A DNA stretch of 64,000 nt from Elusimicrobiota bacterium. Its GTDB lineage: Bacteria; Elusimicrobiota; Elusimicrobia; FEN-1173. The position numbers were made by a program, and so were the translations under genes. The notes under the pieces were generated by a model that was not told the DNA's origin, made no database searches, and saw only the letters and a list, made by a program, of their open reading frames with translations. The DNA lies in contig JAEURZ010000002.1 in NCBI GenBank assembly GCA_016788905.1, positions 31,383-95,382 of the forward strand, read 5' to 3'. Of the stretch, positions 42,404-50,966 are shown piece after piece (within the stretch, counting starts at the first letter, position 1; each line of letters begins with the position of its first letter).

Positions 42404-43611
42404 ATTCTAGACGAGGGGTGACATTGATAGAATTGATGGTGTCCGTCACGGTGTTGGCCATTTTTATGGGCATGATGGCTTGGTTTGGAAAAGGGATGAC
42501 CGATCACCGTATTTCCTCTGAAAGAAGGCTAAAACGTCTCACAGATCTGCAGCGGGTCATGTTTATCATTGAGAACGATTTAATGTCGGCCCGGCGCCAT
42601 ACGCTGGGGAACGTCCTTTGCAATAACGTGGTCTTCTCCTGGGGCGGTTCAAATTTCCGTACGTCTTCCGATCCGGGATTTGATCTGGATTATCCCAACT
42701 TAACGACGGACTCGACGAACAGAAACGCTTGGTTTTTTCCCTTTATGCCCGTTATCCCCATGGGCATTCCCGGATTGGGCACAGGGTATGCGGTGGCCCA
42801 AGTGACACGATTGCCAAGCGAAAGGCTTCACGGGATGGGAAGTTTGGCGGTGACATCGTCCGTTACGGGAACACCGTTTAACGTCCGGAGCCCGGACTTT
42901 AATTCGTTGCGCGACAGACAGGGGTATGTGTTGTCGGGATTCGCACGGGGAGACAATGACGGGGGGGGAACCAGCGCCATCGCGACGATCCTTCTTCAAG
43001 ATATCAATGGTTTGGAGATTGCTTCCGTCAGTAACCCCACAGCGAATTGGGTTAATTTAAGAGTTGCGATTCCGGCCGCCCGATTAAACCCCAACACGAC
43101 CTATAACGTTGTCCTCCGAACAACGAACACAGGCGCTCCCACCCGCCCTCTCACCAGTTTCTTTGACGATATTGCGCTGTCCCCTGACACCACGATCGCG
43201 GATATACAATTTGCTTCAGCCCTCTCGTTTAACCCCGGCGACCCCAATGTCAATCTGAATCATCGAAACGATATCGGGATGGTTTTTTACAAGAGCGACC
43301 TTCGAACGGGAGATTTGCAGGCAATGCTCTATGTTTTTTCCGATCGGGATTTCCAGCGGTTCCCAGCAACACAACCCACCTTACTCCGATTTACGACCCC
43401 GATCCCCTTTTTGGACCCGAGCGGAAACATCTGGCCCGGGGTCACCCCGGGCCGCACATTACCGAATATCGACCGGCTCCTTGTAACGTGGGTGGGGGAC
43501 GCTTTATTGGGGACCAACCGACCGATCCAACTGACGGTCACTGTTCGGGATCCGACGGACCCCAGCCAAACACTCTCGCTCGCGCGAAGACTTTTTCCCC
43601 CAACGGACTAG
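42400..43611 (+). CDS. Minor pilin, PilW/GspJ-like
   Basis: The 403-residue protein carries a prepilin signal with a very short leader: G|VTLIELMVSVTVLAIFMGMMAW near residue 7, including the Glu at mature position 5. The rest is beta-rich and about twice the length of most GspJ/PilW proteins. Minor pilins of this class prime pilus or pseudopilus assembly at the tip. The ATG overlaps the stop of the FG-GAP gene (ATGA), so the two proteins are made together. Confidence 0.82.
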   Translation: MNSRRGVTLIELMVSVTVLAIFMGMMAWFGKGMTDHRISSERRLKRLTDLQRVMFIIENDLMSARRHTLGNVLCNNVVFSWGGSNFRTSSDPGFDLDYPNLTTDSTNRNAWFFPFMPVIPMGIPGLGTGYAVAQVTRLPSERLHGMGSLAVTSSVTGTPFNVRSPDFNSLRDRQGYVLSGFARGDNDGGGTSAIATILLQDINGLEIASVSNPTANWVNLRVAIPAARLNPNTTYNVVLRTTNTGAPTRPLTSFFDDIALSPDTTIADIQFASALSFNPGDPNVNLNHRNDIGMVFYKSDLRTGDLQAMLYVFSDRDFQRFPATQPTLLRFTTPIPFLDPSGNIWPGVTPGRTLPNIDRLLVTWVGDALLGTNRPIQLTVTVRDPTDPSQTLSLARRLFPPTD

Positions 43612-43615
43612 CCCC

Positions 43616-44110
43616 GTGAGACGAAACAACACAGGATTCTCCTTGATTGAAGTGATGCTGGCGGTCTTTGTCATTTCCATTTGTTTGTTGGGCGTTTTGA
43701 AACTCATGTCCACTTCCCAACGATCTCTTACGGACAGTCTGGGGTCATTGCAAGCACAGGCCTCTGGCGAGGAACTGCTTCAACAAATTCGATTGATGCG
43801 ATGGGACCAAGGATCCGTGCCGGGGGTTCAGATGTCCTTGACCGGCGTCCCCCTTCCACAAGTCACATCGGCCTTCCCTCCAACCCCACGGGTAGCCCTG
43901 GAACATTGGAGCGGGTACACGGATGTGGACAACTCTCGTCTTCCTTTTGGGCCGTTCACTCGTTCCGTCCAGGTCCGTTTTGTTCGTTTGAATCCGAGAA
44001 ATAATTTGGTCGTTAACCATAACCCGCAGCACCGCAAACGAGTGACGGTTCAAGTCACGAGTCGGCACAGCACCGCAACAGTGACTTCAGTCTTCTACAA
44101 TCTCCCATGA
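43616..44110 (+). CDS. Minor pilin, PilV/GspI-like
   Basis: The 164-residue protein has a prepilin signal G|FSLIEVMLAVFVISICLLGVL near residue 8, with Glu at mature position 5, followed by a helix (GSLQAQASGEELLQQIRL) and a beta-rich C-terminal half. Size and signal fit PilV/GspI. It starts with a GTG four bases after the previous stop and overlaps the next gene (ATGA). Confidence 0.82.
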   Translation: MRRNNTGFSLIEVMLAVFVISICLLGVLKLMSTSQRSLTDSLGSLQAQASGEELLQQIRLMRWDQGSVPGVQMSLTGVPLPQVTSAFPPTPRVALEHWSGYTDVDNSRLPFGPFTRSVQVRFVRLNPRNNLVVNHNPQHRKRVTVQVTSRHSTATVTSVFYNLP

Positions 44111-44445
44111 ATACCACCAACGGCCACTTCACGCTTCACCAACCCCGGTCCCAGCGCCATAGGAAAGAGGGCGGGATGGCATCGCTCGTCCTTGTTTCCC
44201 TCTTGATGATATCCATTGTGATGGGAGTCGCTTTGGCCAACTGGATCGGGGTTCAACGACGTGGCGATCTCCAAATGCGCGTGGCGATTAATGATGCCCT
44301 TCTGGCTCAAAGCGCCATCCAAGAAACCCGTTTCCGAATGATCAGCACTCCGGGTTTAAGAAACTGCTCCTCCGGGAATTCCTTCCTTTATTTCATCGAT
44401 CGGTCCACGGTCACCGTCAGCATCGACTGCGTCCCCTTCCCCTGA
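44107..44445 (+). CDS. Minor pilin, PilX-like
   Basis: The 112-residue protein has a basic leader (RSQRHRKEGG) and hydrophobic stem MASLVLVSLLMISIVMGVALA without the Glu at position 5, as in PilX/GspK proteins, then a helical part and two cysteines near the C-terminus. It is short for PilX (about 150-200). The GspK/PilX class sits at the very tip of the complex and can lack Glu5. It is the last gene of the operon. The gap 44446-44569 holds no gene; the other strand there may hold the frame-shifted tail described under findings. Confidence 0.7.
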   Translation: MNTTNGHFTLHQPRSQRHRKEGGMASLVLVSLLMISIVMGVALANWIGVQRRGDLQMRVAINDALLAQSAIQETRFRMISTPGLRNCSSGNSFLYFIDRSTVTVSIDCVPFP

Positions 44446-44569
44446 AACGAAAGAAACGGACACCCAGAAAGCTCCCCCCATCCATCCCCCCCCACCTGAT
44501 GATCCTTACTGAGGAGAGAAACCGTTTGCACACTGTGGACAGGCTCCCGTCAAAACCGGGGCCTCAGGC

Positions 44570-45643
44570 TTATCCTTGGCGGTGTGATTTTGGATCTACT
44601 TTTCCGGCCAATTGGGTTAGGATTTCCCTGAACTCGTTTACGGATTCTTCAAAATCGTCGAGGGGTTTGGGGGGAGGAGCGGAAGGGGCGGTGGGTGGGA
44701 TGGAATCCATCGGAACCCCCACTGGGGGAGCGGTGGGGACCGGGAAAAAACTCTCAAGAGACGGGCCCGGTGGGGGTGTGGGGATGGGGACACCCAGAGG
44801 GGGAGGCTCCATGGGGAGCGGCTTCTCAGGGGAAGGCCCCATGGGAATCTTCGGGTCGATGCTGGGAGGAGGAGAGGCCTTGGGGCGAGTCAGTTGGATG
44901 GCCATTTCGCCGATGCTTTGGGCCAGGTCCGTTAACTCGTTTTTCCCCGCGAAGGCCGCCATGGCGTGGCCTTTTTCTCCCCGGGCCACCCGGTCCGCCC
45001 ATTGGCGCATTTTTTGGATCGGACGAATCACCGACCGGTAAAGAGCCAACAGGAAACCCAGCCCAAAAAGGGCCACAAGGGCCAGTCCGCCCATCAACCC
45101 CAAATGGTTTCGCCGCAACTCATCCAAAACCCGCAACTCAGACTCGGCCTTTGCCGACTCCACGCGACTCTTCACTTCATTAAATAATTTGAGCGCCTGT
45201 TCACTGGCGGGCGTAAATTCTTTTTCCACCAGAGCCATGGCTTGAGTCCGTTTAGCTTTAGCAATGAGTCCCCGAATTCGGTTGGACGGAACCCGAATGG
45301 ATTCTTGAATCGATTGGACGACGGACAATTCCTCCCCATGGGCTCTACCTTCTTGGGCCGCCTGTTCCCATTCCGCTAACCGTTGCTGCATTTGACTATC
45401 GGCTTGAACCAATTGAAGTCGTTCCGATTCGTCTCCCAGGAGAACATAATTTTCAAGCAATCGAACCTGGCGCACCAGGAAATAGTCAATATCCGTTACC
45501 GCCGCCAAGGTTTTCATGGCCCTCCGGCCATTAAGGAACGCCGCTTCTTCCCGGCGAATATTCAGGTAACACCATTCCATCACCCCCCCCGAGGCCACCG
45601 CAAAAAATAACGCATAGAGAATGACTTTCGACCGGATCTTCAT
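44570..45643 (-). CDS. HAMP-domain membrane protein with Pro-rich tail
   Basis: The 357-residue protein has a membrane helix (about 6-26), a periplasmic four-helix-bundle-like sensor region (about 35-180), a second membrane helix (about 185-205) and a HAMP domain (YRSVIRPIQKMRQWADRVARG, then NELTDLAQSIGEMA). No kinase, cyclase or chemoreceptor signalling domain follows; instead there is a Pro-rich segment (about 255-330) and a short acidic helix. It might pass a conformational signal to a partner. It overlaps the PorV-like gene (ATGA) and is last in that operon. A single-base shift near its end would replace its last residues with another tail. Confidence 0.75.
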   Translation of the reverse strand: MKIRSKVILYALFFAVASGGVMEWCYLNIRREEAAFLNGRRAMKTLAAVTDIDYFLVRQVRLLENYVLLGDESERLQLVQADSQMQQRLAEWEQAAQEGRAHGEELSVVQSIQESIRVPSNRIRGLIAKAKRTQAMALVEKEFTPASEQALKLFNEVKSRVESAKAESELRVLDELRRNHLGLMGGLALVALFGLGFLLALYRSVIRPIQKMRQWADRVARGEKGHAMAAFAGKNELTDLAQSIGEMAIQLTRPKASPPPSIDPKIPMGPSPEKPLPMEPPPLGVPIPTPPPGPSLESFFPVPTAPPVGVPMDSIPPTAPSAPPPKPLDDFEESVNEFREILTQLAGKVDPKSHRQG

Positions 45644-47256
45644 GGTTTCATTCCACCGGACGGTCGTTTAAGTTTTTCGGTTTCCCGATGCACCTCCGTA
45701 AGATCAATTCCCGATTGGGCATATTTTTTTATGATGCGTTCCAAAAGGGATAGGCGTTCAACGGTCGAGGCCCCTCGCGCCGCGGTTTTCTTATAGAAAT
45801 CCATGGTGATGCGGTAATCGGTATACACCTGCGCCAATTCCGATTGAACACGTTCCAATTCCCGTTCGGCGTGGGAGAGGTTCACCCCTTTGTTTTTGTA
45901 CTTCTCGAGCGTCACTTTAAGAAGATCCGCCCGTTCCTCCAATCCCGCCCCGCGAGAAACGCGAGTGGCGTAGGCCCTCATGGCCGCGTCGTACGCGGTG
46001 CCGTAGGATTGCCGGGCCCGATCCCGAGCCATGCGCTCCCGTTCGGCGGGGGTCAAGGGATGCTCCGGCACAGCGAGGCTCGGACGGAGCGTCTGACTTT
46101 TTACCTCTTCCAATTGCGATTTAAGGCGTTCAACTTCTGTCCCATATTCAGTCAACAATTTATTCCGTTCTTTCTTGATGAAAGAGGCCTCCGCTTCCGC
46201 CGCCATCAACGCTTCCTGCGCACGGAGGACAGCGGCCCTCTCGCGCACAAGCTCATCTTCCAAATCATCTTCCGAATAGGACCGACCAAACTTGAACGAC
46301 AAAGACACGTTGTGTAAATTACCTGTTCCATCGGAGGCGCCCAAGGGCATGGAATACACGTAATCCATCACAAGCCCACTCACCTCATAGCCTCCCCCTA
46401 AGCTGACCTGACGGTAGTCCCGCCCGCCGACCCCAACGCCCCCTCGGAGAGAGAGCAGCCCATACTGACGGAAGCCCCATTGGCGTTCTCCCCCCAAGTG
46501 GAGGCGGGTGTCCGTTTGACTCGTTAAATATTTCCGTTGACTCACGCCCGCGCTTAACTTGACATACGTTTTATCGTACACGGCACCAAGCCGGGTAACC
46601 AGGGGAATCCGATTATCTTGGGTGAGTCCCAGATCGGGTCGATTGACGTTCCCGACGGACAACCCCACCCTGAACCGTGGAAGAACCGCGTAGAGGGCCC
46701 CGAGGTCCATCCCTAGAGCGCTTTTGCTGTGCCCGTTTTGGAAGACCGGATCCTCCGCGTTCGTTCGACCTCCTGGATTTAATCCTGAAAAAGCGTCCTG
46801 TGTATCCGTTGTCTCTCCAAAAGATCGGTTCAGTTCTTTCAATCCCACCCCGAGAGCCAGCCGGTTGGCCAAGAACGACCGTCCATAGGCCATCGTCACC
46901 GTTCGCTCTTTAAAGAGACTGTCCACTCGGAATTCCTGGTAACCAACGCCAAGCCCACCCCATCGCCCATCGGAGGGAATCGGGAGGACTCCGCCCACGA
47001 ACGTCTGGGCGGATCGACTTTGGTCGGACAGGCTGGGGAAGAGACGGGCGTAATATGCGGTCACTTCGGGACGATACAAACTGGCGAGCCCCGCAGGATT
47101 ATAATAGAGGCTGTGCGCGTCATCCGCCACCGCGGTGAAGGCTTCTCCCATGGCGGCAGGTCGAGCGCCAACCGGGAATTCGTCAAAGGCCCAGGAGGAA
47201 ACGGAGAAAAGGGTGAAGAGAAAAACCGCCATCTCCCTTCGTTGAGGGGCGTTCAT
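45640..47256 (-). CDS. PorV-like outer membrane protein with coiled-coil extension
   Basis: The 538-residue protein has a signal peptide (about 1-23) and an outer-membrane barrel of the PorV/PorQ (UPF0164/FadL-like) type with the diagnostic N-terminal GARPAAMGEAFTAVADDAHS and YYNPAGLASL, then strand pairs up to about residue 325. An unusual C-terminal half (about 330-538) is charged, helical and coiled-coil-like, with two copies of a GAGLEERADLLKVTLEKYK / GASTVERLSLLERIIKKYA-type unit. In type IX secretion PorV carries CTD-bearing cargo; here two CTD-like proteins are encoded just upstream. The ATG at 47256 overlaps the stop of the preceding gene. Confidence 0.82.
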   Translation of the reverse strand: MNAPQRREMAVFLFTLFSVSSWAFDEFPVGARPAAMGEAFTAVADDAHSLYYNPAGLASLYRPEVTAYYARLFPSLSDQSRSAQTFVGGVLPIPSDGRWGGLGVGYQEFRVDSLFKERTVTMAYGRSFLANRLALGVGLKELNRSFGETTDTQDAFSGLNPGGRTNAEDPVFQNGHSKSALGMDLGALYAVLPRFRVGLSVGNVNRPDLGLTQDNRIPLVTRLGAVYDKTYVKLSAGVSQRKYLTSQTDTRLHLGGERQWGFRQYGLLSLRGGVGVGGRDYRQVSLGGGYEVSGLVMDYVYSMPLGASDGTGNLHNVSLSFKFGRSYSEDDLEDELVRERAAVLRAQEALMAAEAEASFIKKERNKLLTEYGTEVERLKSQLEEVKSQTLRPSLAVPEHPLTPAERERMARDRARQSYGTAYDAAMRAYATRVSRGAGLEERADLLKVTLEKYKNKGVNLSHAERELERVQSELAQVYTDYRITMDFYKKTAARGASTVERLSLLERIIKKYAQSGIDLTEVHRETEKLKRPSGGMKP

Positions 47257-47633
47257 CGGGCCACCACCACGACACCGGTAAGAGGAGAACCGTCCCCCTC
47301 GATGCGATAGATGTAAGGACCAGGGGGAACGAATGACCCGTTTTCGTCTCGACCACTCCACACAAGACTGTCCGCGGGAATGGTCCCGCTCGGAGCGAGC
47401 GCTAAAGTGGCCACCTGAGCCCCCGACATGTCCAGAACCACACCGGAAAGGGGGGTTTGTTGCGGGTTATTGACTCTAAAAAAAACGACATCATTGATTC
47501 CGTCGTTATTAGGGGAAAAAATGCGGGGGACCACATCGGTGGCCGGGTCGAGCGAGAGAGCGGAAACGGCCCCTGGCGAAACCAGAAGCGTCGCTCCTAT
47601 GAAAATTAATAATCGAAACATGAAGTCCATCAT
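47253..47633 (-). CDS. Small secreted protein consisting of a type-B-CTD-like domain
   Basis: The 126-residue protein has a signal peptide (about 1-25) and one beta domain: PRIFSPNNDGINDVVFFRV, LVWSGRDENGSFVPPGPYIY, GVVVVAR. This pattern resembles the gliding-motility-associated C-terminal domain (type B sorting domain of type IX secretion) and FlgD-like Ig domains. The neighbouring larger protein ends in the same domain, so the two are paralogous over about 90 residues. ATG at 47633 with AAAGG upstream; the ATG at 47621 is possible. Confidence 0.78.
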   Translation of the reverse strand: MMDFMFRLLIFIGATLLVSPGAVSALSLDPATDVVPRIFSPNNDGINDVVFFRVNNPQQTPLSGVVLDMSGAQVATLALAPSGTIPADSLVWSGRDENGSFVPPGPYIYRIEGDGSPLTGVVVVAR

Positions 47634-47655
47634 CGGCGACCTTTTGAAACCAACG

Positions 47656-49266
47656 TTAGAGAGCCACAACCATCGTGCCCGTAATGGTTTTCCCCTCCCC
47701 TTTGATCTGATATATGTATACCCCCGGGGGGACGATCTGTCCAGAGGAATCACGTCCGTCCCACATTAAAGTGTCAGAGGTGGGTGCCCCGGCTCCCGCG
47801 GGACGAAGAACACCCACTTCCGCCCCGCCCATGTCAATGATGCGTCCGGTCACTTCCGAAAGGCGCGGGTTCTGAATGACAAAATAGATGAGGTCATTGA
47901 TCCCGTCCCCGTTCGGGGAAAAGATTTGTGGGAAAACCGATGCTTTATCCAGGGTCAACTCCGTGGCAATATCGTATTGGCGAATTTGATAGACCCCTTG
48001 AACGGCGGTATTAAATGAAACCGTCAAGTCCCCGGCGCCCAACCCACTTTCTTCCACGTTGGCCTGACCCACTTTAAGCCAGGTGGTTCCGTTCCACCAC
48101 AGCACACCCATTTTCGATTTGTCCAAAGCGCCGTTGGCCCCCTGGTAGTTGAGCACCACGGTCATTTCCGGGCGAGAGAGGGACAATCCCGCGGGAGCGG
48201 CGGATCCGCTGGGTTCCCGCAAACAGATCGTGTAGGTGGCTCGCGTTCGGCTTCCCCCCGCGTTGGCCAGTTCGCTGGTGTGGGGTTCCACAGAGAGGAG
48301 ATAGTCCTTATCGGATGTTTTAAGTTCCGGGATCAACCCTTCCGGGACAAAAGCCCGACTGTAGGTTCCATCCGAAGCCGTCCCCGTTTGCCCCAGGAAC
48401 CGTTGGGGTGTCACGTGTAAATAATTCGAACGTGCCACCGATGACGTTCGACCGGAGGTGTCCACAGCGACAAACAGATAATAGGTGTCCGCCCCCGGAG
48501 TGGCGATATCCAGGGTGAGCGGCTGGCCCTGAGGAATGGTCGTCACGGTCACGCTGGAGGCCCCGAAATCAAAAAGACTGGGGGAACGGAAGACCCGGTA
48601 GGAAGCCAGATCCTCGATGGCGCTCCCATCCTCGTTTTGTGTTACGGGAGACCAGGTCACCGTGTAGCCTGAATCTGTTCGTGTAACTTCAAACCCCGCC
48701 AGGGGCGCGGGGGATTTGGTATCGATCGCTTCCGTGGTGATGACCGTGGCTTGAAGGGTGAGAGAATCGGCGTTGGTGTCGATAGGGGAAAGGTTTCCCG
48801 CCAGGTCCAAACTCCGAAGGGCAAACCAATAGGCTGTCCCCGGTGAAAGGTCGATCACCATGGGCGATTCCGGTGTGTTCGGTGCGGAAGGGATACTCGG
48901 TGGGAAAGGAGCGGTGGACGCCTTGGTCCACCAGGTGGTGGTACTTCCCCCCACTCCGATTTCATCCACCACAGAGAAGGTGGCGTATTTCATCACGTAA
49001 GAACCAACCGGGGCGGAACTAACGAAAAGCCACCCGTTGTCTTCCGGAGCGGTCCACGTTAAAACCACTTGGCCAGGCGTGATCGTGGCCAGGGCGGCTA
49101 AGTCGGGAACCGCGTTAGGGGCATAGGTGTCGACGATATTGACCGTAAGATTGAGGTCCTCCGTGGATGCGGCCCTCCCAGGGACCGCCCCAAAGGACAA
49201 AAGTCCACCCAGGGTCGCCCAAAGCGCCCGACGTAGGACTTCGATTAAAACCTCATTTCGTCTCAC
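47656..49266 (-). CDS. Secreted Fn3-domain protein with type-B-CTD-like C-terminus
   Basis: The 536-residue protein has a signal peptide (about 1-33, ending GRAAS), two fibronectin-III-like modules (about 50-165 and 185-285: QVVLTWTAPEDNGW, AYWFALRSLDLAGNLSP, YTVTWSPVTQNEDGS, YYLFVAVDTSGRTS), a beta region (about 300-440) and a CTD-like domain (PQIFSPNGDGINDLIYFVI, WDGRDSSGQIVPPGVYIYQI) up to the end. It looks like a cell-surface or secreted protein, possibly a cargo of the PorV-like protein two genes away. GTG start. The stop lies 22 bases before the next gene. Confidence 0.8.
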   Translation of the reverse strand: MRRNEVLIEVLRRALWATLGGLLSFGAVPGRAASTEDLNLTVNIVDTYAPNAVPDLAALATITPGQVVLTWTAPEDNGWLFVSSAPVGSYVMKYATFSVVDEIGVGGSTTTWWTKASTAPFPPSIPSAPNTPESPMVIDLSPGTAYWFALRSLDLAGNLSPIDTNADSLTLQATVITTEAIDTKSPAPLAGFEVTRTDSGYTVTWSPVTQNEDGSAIEDLASYRVFRSPSLFDFGASSVTVTTIPQGQPLTLDIATPGADTYYLFVAVDTSGRTSSVARSNYLHVTPQRFLGQTGTASDGTYSRAFVPEGLIPELKTSDKDYLLSVEPHTSELANAGGSRTRATYTICLREPSGSAAPAGLSLSRPEMTVVLNYQGANGALDKSKMGVLWWNGTTWLKVGQANVEESGLGAGDLTVSFNTAVQGVYQIRQYDIATELTLDKASVFPQIFSPNGDGINDLIYFVIQNPRLSEVTGRIIDMGGAEVGVLRPAGAGAPTSDTLMWDGRDSSGQIVPPGVYIYQIKGEGKTITGTMVVAL

Positions 49267-49293
49267 GGCAACGACACCCCTTTTCCTATCGTT

Positions 49294-50205
49294 TTATTCC
49301 GTCGTCACGAACACCCTTGAATAAACATCCAAGGGGAAATCCATCCCAGCCATTTCCGCTTGAATAAGGAACAAAAACTTCTTTCCCCTATTCTCAGGGA
49401 TGTCCGGTAGGGTGATTGTGACGTCAGTCGCCTTCACCTGATCGGGCTTGATCTTCATGACCGAGGGTTTGAATTTGAGCCAGGACGGATCGGGGGTGTC
49501 CCACCCCGCTTCCCTCTGATTGTTTTCCAGTTTGACGCTTTTGAGTTTCAGCTTGACCTGTTCGTTGCCCCGATTGGTCAGTTTGAGCTGAACACCTTTC
49601 AGGTCTTTCAGCGCGATGGTTTTCCCGAGCGGCACCTGATCCAACCGGATCACGGGCGGTGTGATGTCCAGATCCAACGCGCCCAACACAACCCGTTTTT
49701 TTTCTTTCTTCGCGGACTGGGGCCCGAGACCGCCCACCGTGAACCGGATGTAATTGTTCACCGCAGGGGAAAACATCCCTTGACCGTCGGCGCTCGCGTG
49801 AATGTTCACCTGGAAATGACGACCCACCAATCCCGGGTCGTTGGGAACAGCCAAGATGACTTCCGCGCTGCCCAGGTCCCCCGGACCCAATTTGAATCGG
49901 TTCGGAACAACCCGAAGCCAATCCGGATTGGGAATCGGTTCGTAATCCTTTTTCGCCTCTGCGGGACCGGGGACGGGGATTTCGGTCAACACTTGAACAT
50001 CCACCGTATGGTCGGACCCATTGATAACGACGTAAGGGACCCCTCGAACCTGCCTCAGGTTTATCACGGAACCCGGCTTGACGTTCTCCATTTCGATTTC
50101 CGGAAACCGCACCGCCAGGCCAATTTTCTCCCAGGCGGTGAGTCCGAAAAGTAGGATCACCCCAAGAACCCAGTGGAACGGATTCCGTCTTTTTCGATGA
50201 ATCAT
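49294..50205 (-). CDS. Membrane-anchored or secreted protein with two Ig-like repeats
   Basis: The 303-residue protein has an N-terminal hydrophobic segment (about 12-32) and two homologous units of about 115 residues (about 35-160 and 180-303). Both contain a P-x-W-L-[RK]-x-x-P motif (NPDWLRVVP and DPSWLKFKP), a preceding V..N or L.N..N strand and a P-x-x-x-G-[RK]-x-F strand. The pattern resembles DUF916/WxLIP-type Ig domains that hold other surface proteins, but I cannot name the family. AAGGAGG (50220-50214) is eight bases from the ATG at 50205. It follows the small secreted protein gene after 148 bases that include a strong hairpin. Confidence 0.7.
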   Translation of the reverse strand: MIHRKRRNPFHWVLGVILLFGLTAWEKIGLAVRFPEIEMENVKPGSVINLRQVRGVPYVVINGSDHTVDVQVLTEIPVPGPAEAKKDYEPIPNPDWLRVVPNRFKLGPGDLGSAEVILAVPNDPGLVGRHFQVNIHASADGQGMFSPAVNNYIRFTVGGLGPQSAKKEKKRVVLGALDLDITPPVIRLDQVPLGKTIALKDLKGVQLKLTNRGNEQVKLKLKSVKLENNQREAGWDTPDPSWLKFKPSVMKIKPDQVKATDVTITLPDIPENRGKKFLFLIQAEMAGMDFPLDVYSRVFVTTE

Positions 50206-50279
50206 TTCGATTACCTCCTTCATCATGTTGAATGATTTCCTTTGCGTGGGAACGCCTGAAGATCTGAGAGAGACCCGCC

Positions 50280-50305
50280 GGGGAGGACGCTTTCGCGCCC
50301 TCCCC
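50280..50305 (-). other. GAAA-capped hairpin between the first and second genes of the envelope operon
   Basis: The transcript folds into an 11-pair G/C-rich stem (one G-U) closed by a GAAA tetraloop, 48 bases after the first stop. No T-run follows, so it is more likely a stability or processing element than a terminator. Confidence 0.6.
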
Positions 50306-50353
50306 GCAACGGATGACTTAACTCACAAGACCGGAGGCGTTCGCGTTTTCGCC

Positions 50354-50893
50354 TTAGTTGGCGGAAACTTCAACCACAAAAGATCGCTGTGTGACAACCG
50401 TGGTTGTCGTCGGCATATCGAGCTTGAACCAGAGACCTCGAGTCGCGGCGGCGTTCACCACCGAGGCATCCTGGTTGCCGGAATAAACGGCTCCGACCCC
50501 CGTCGCCACCACCGGACTCCCTTGCGTCACCACGTCATCGTTCGCCAGGAAATCTCCGGCGATCGGTGCCGCGGAATTGAACAGGGCCCGAAGGTTGTAG
50601 ACGTTCGCTGCCGCAGCCGAACCCGAAGACCAGGTGGCGTCCGCCGTCTTGATCCGAAGCCCAAAGGCCTCTGGAACGTTTCCGTCGTTGGTCACCGTGA
50701 TGGACGAAGAGATGTTATTCACCGACGCAACGTTTAAGGTTCCCAAGTTCAACGTCGCCGCGGAAAGACTCACGCTCTTCGTTCCGTTCGGTGTGACGGT
50801 GATGGTTAAGTCGGCCGTTGGTGCCGCTCGGACGTTACCCACAAACACCGCAAGGCTCCCCAGAAAGAGAGCAACCGCTATTAACTTTTTCAT
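50354..50893 (-). CDS. Small secreted beta-rich protein, possible surface subunit
   Basis: The 179-residue protein has a clear signal peptide (about 1-24, ending VRAAP) and a Thr/Ser/Ala/Val-rich, beta-type mature part with few charges (LTITVTPNGTKSVSLSAATL, ITVTNDGNVPEAFGLRIKT). No family is recognised. GGAGG lies eight bases before the ATG at 50893; the frame further upstream overlaps the promoter and is ignored. As the first gene of the operon, followed by a stabilising hairpin, it is probably the most abundant product and could be a fibre or coat subunit. Confidence 0.75.
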   Translation of the reverse strand: MKKLIAVALFLGSLAVFVGNVRAAPTADLTITVTPNGTKSVSLSAATLNLGTLNVASVNNISSSITVTNDGNVPEAFGLRIKTADATWSSGSAAAANVYNLRALFNSAAPIAGDFLANDDVVTQGSPVVATGVGAVYSGNQDASVVNAAATRGLWFKLDMPTTTTVVTQRSFVVEVSAN

Positions 50894-50966
50894 TGTGTTG
50901 CCTCCTGTTTTTGGTCTTGCGTTTAAATACAGGACCGACCGGTTTAATAGGGCACGGTCCACTTGA

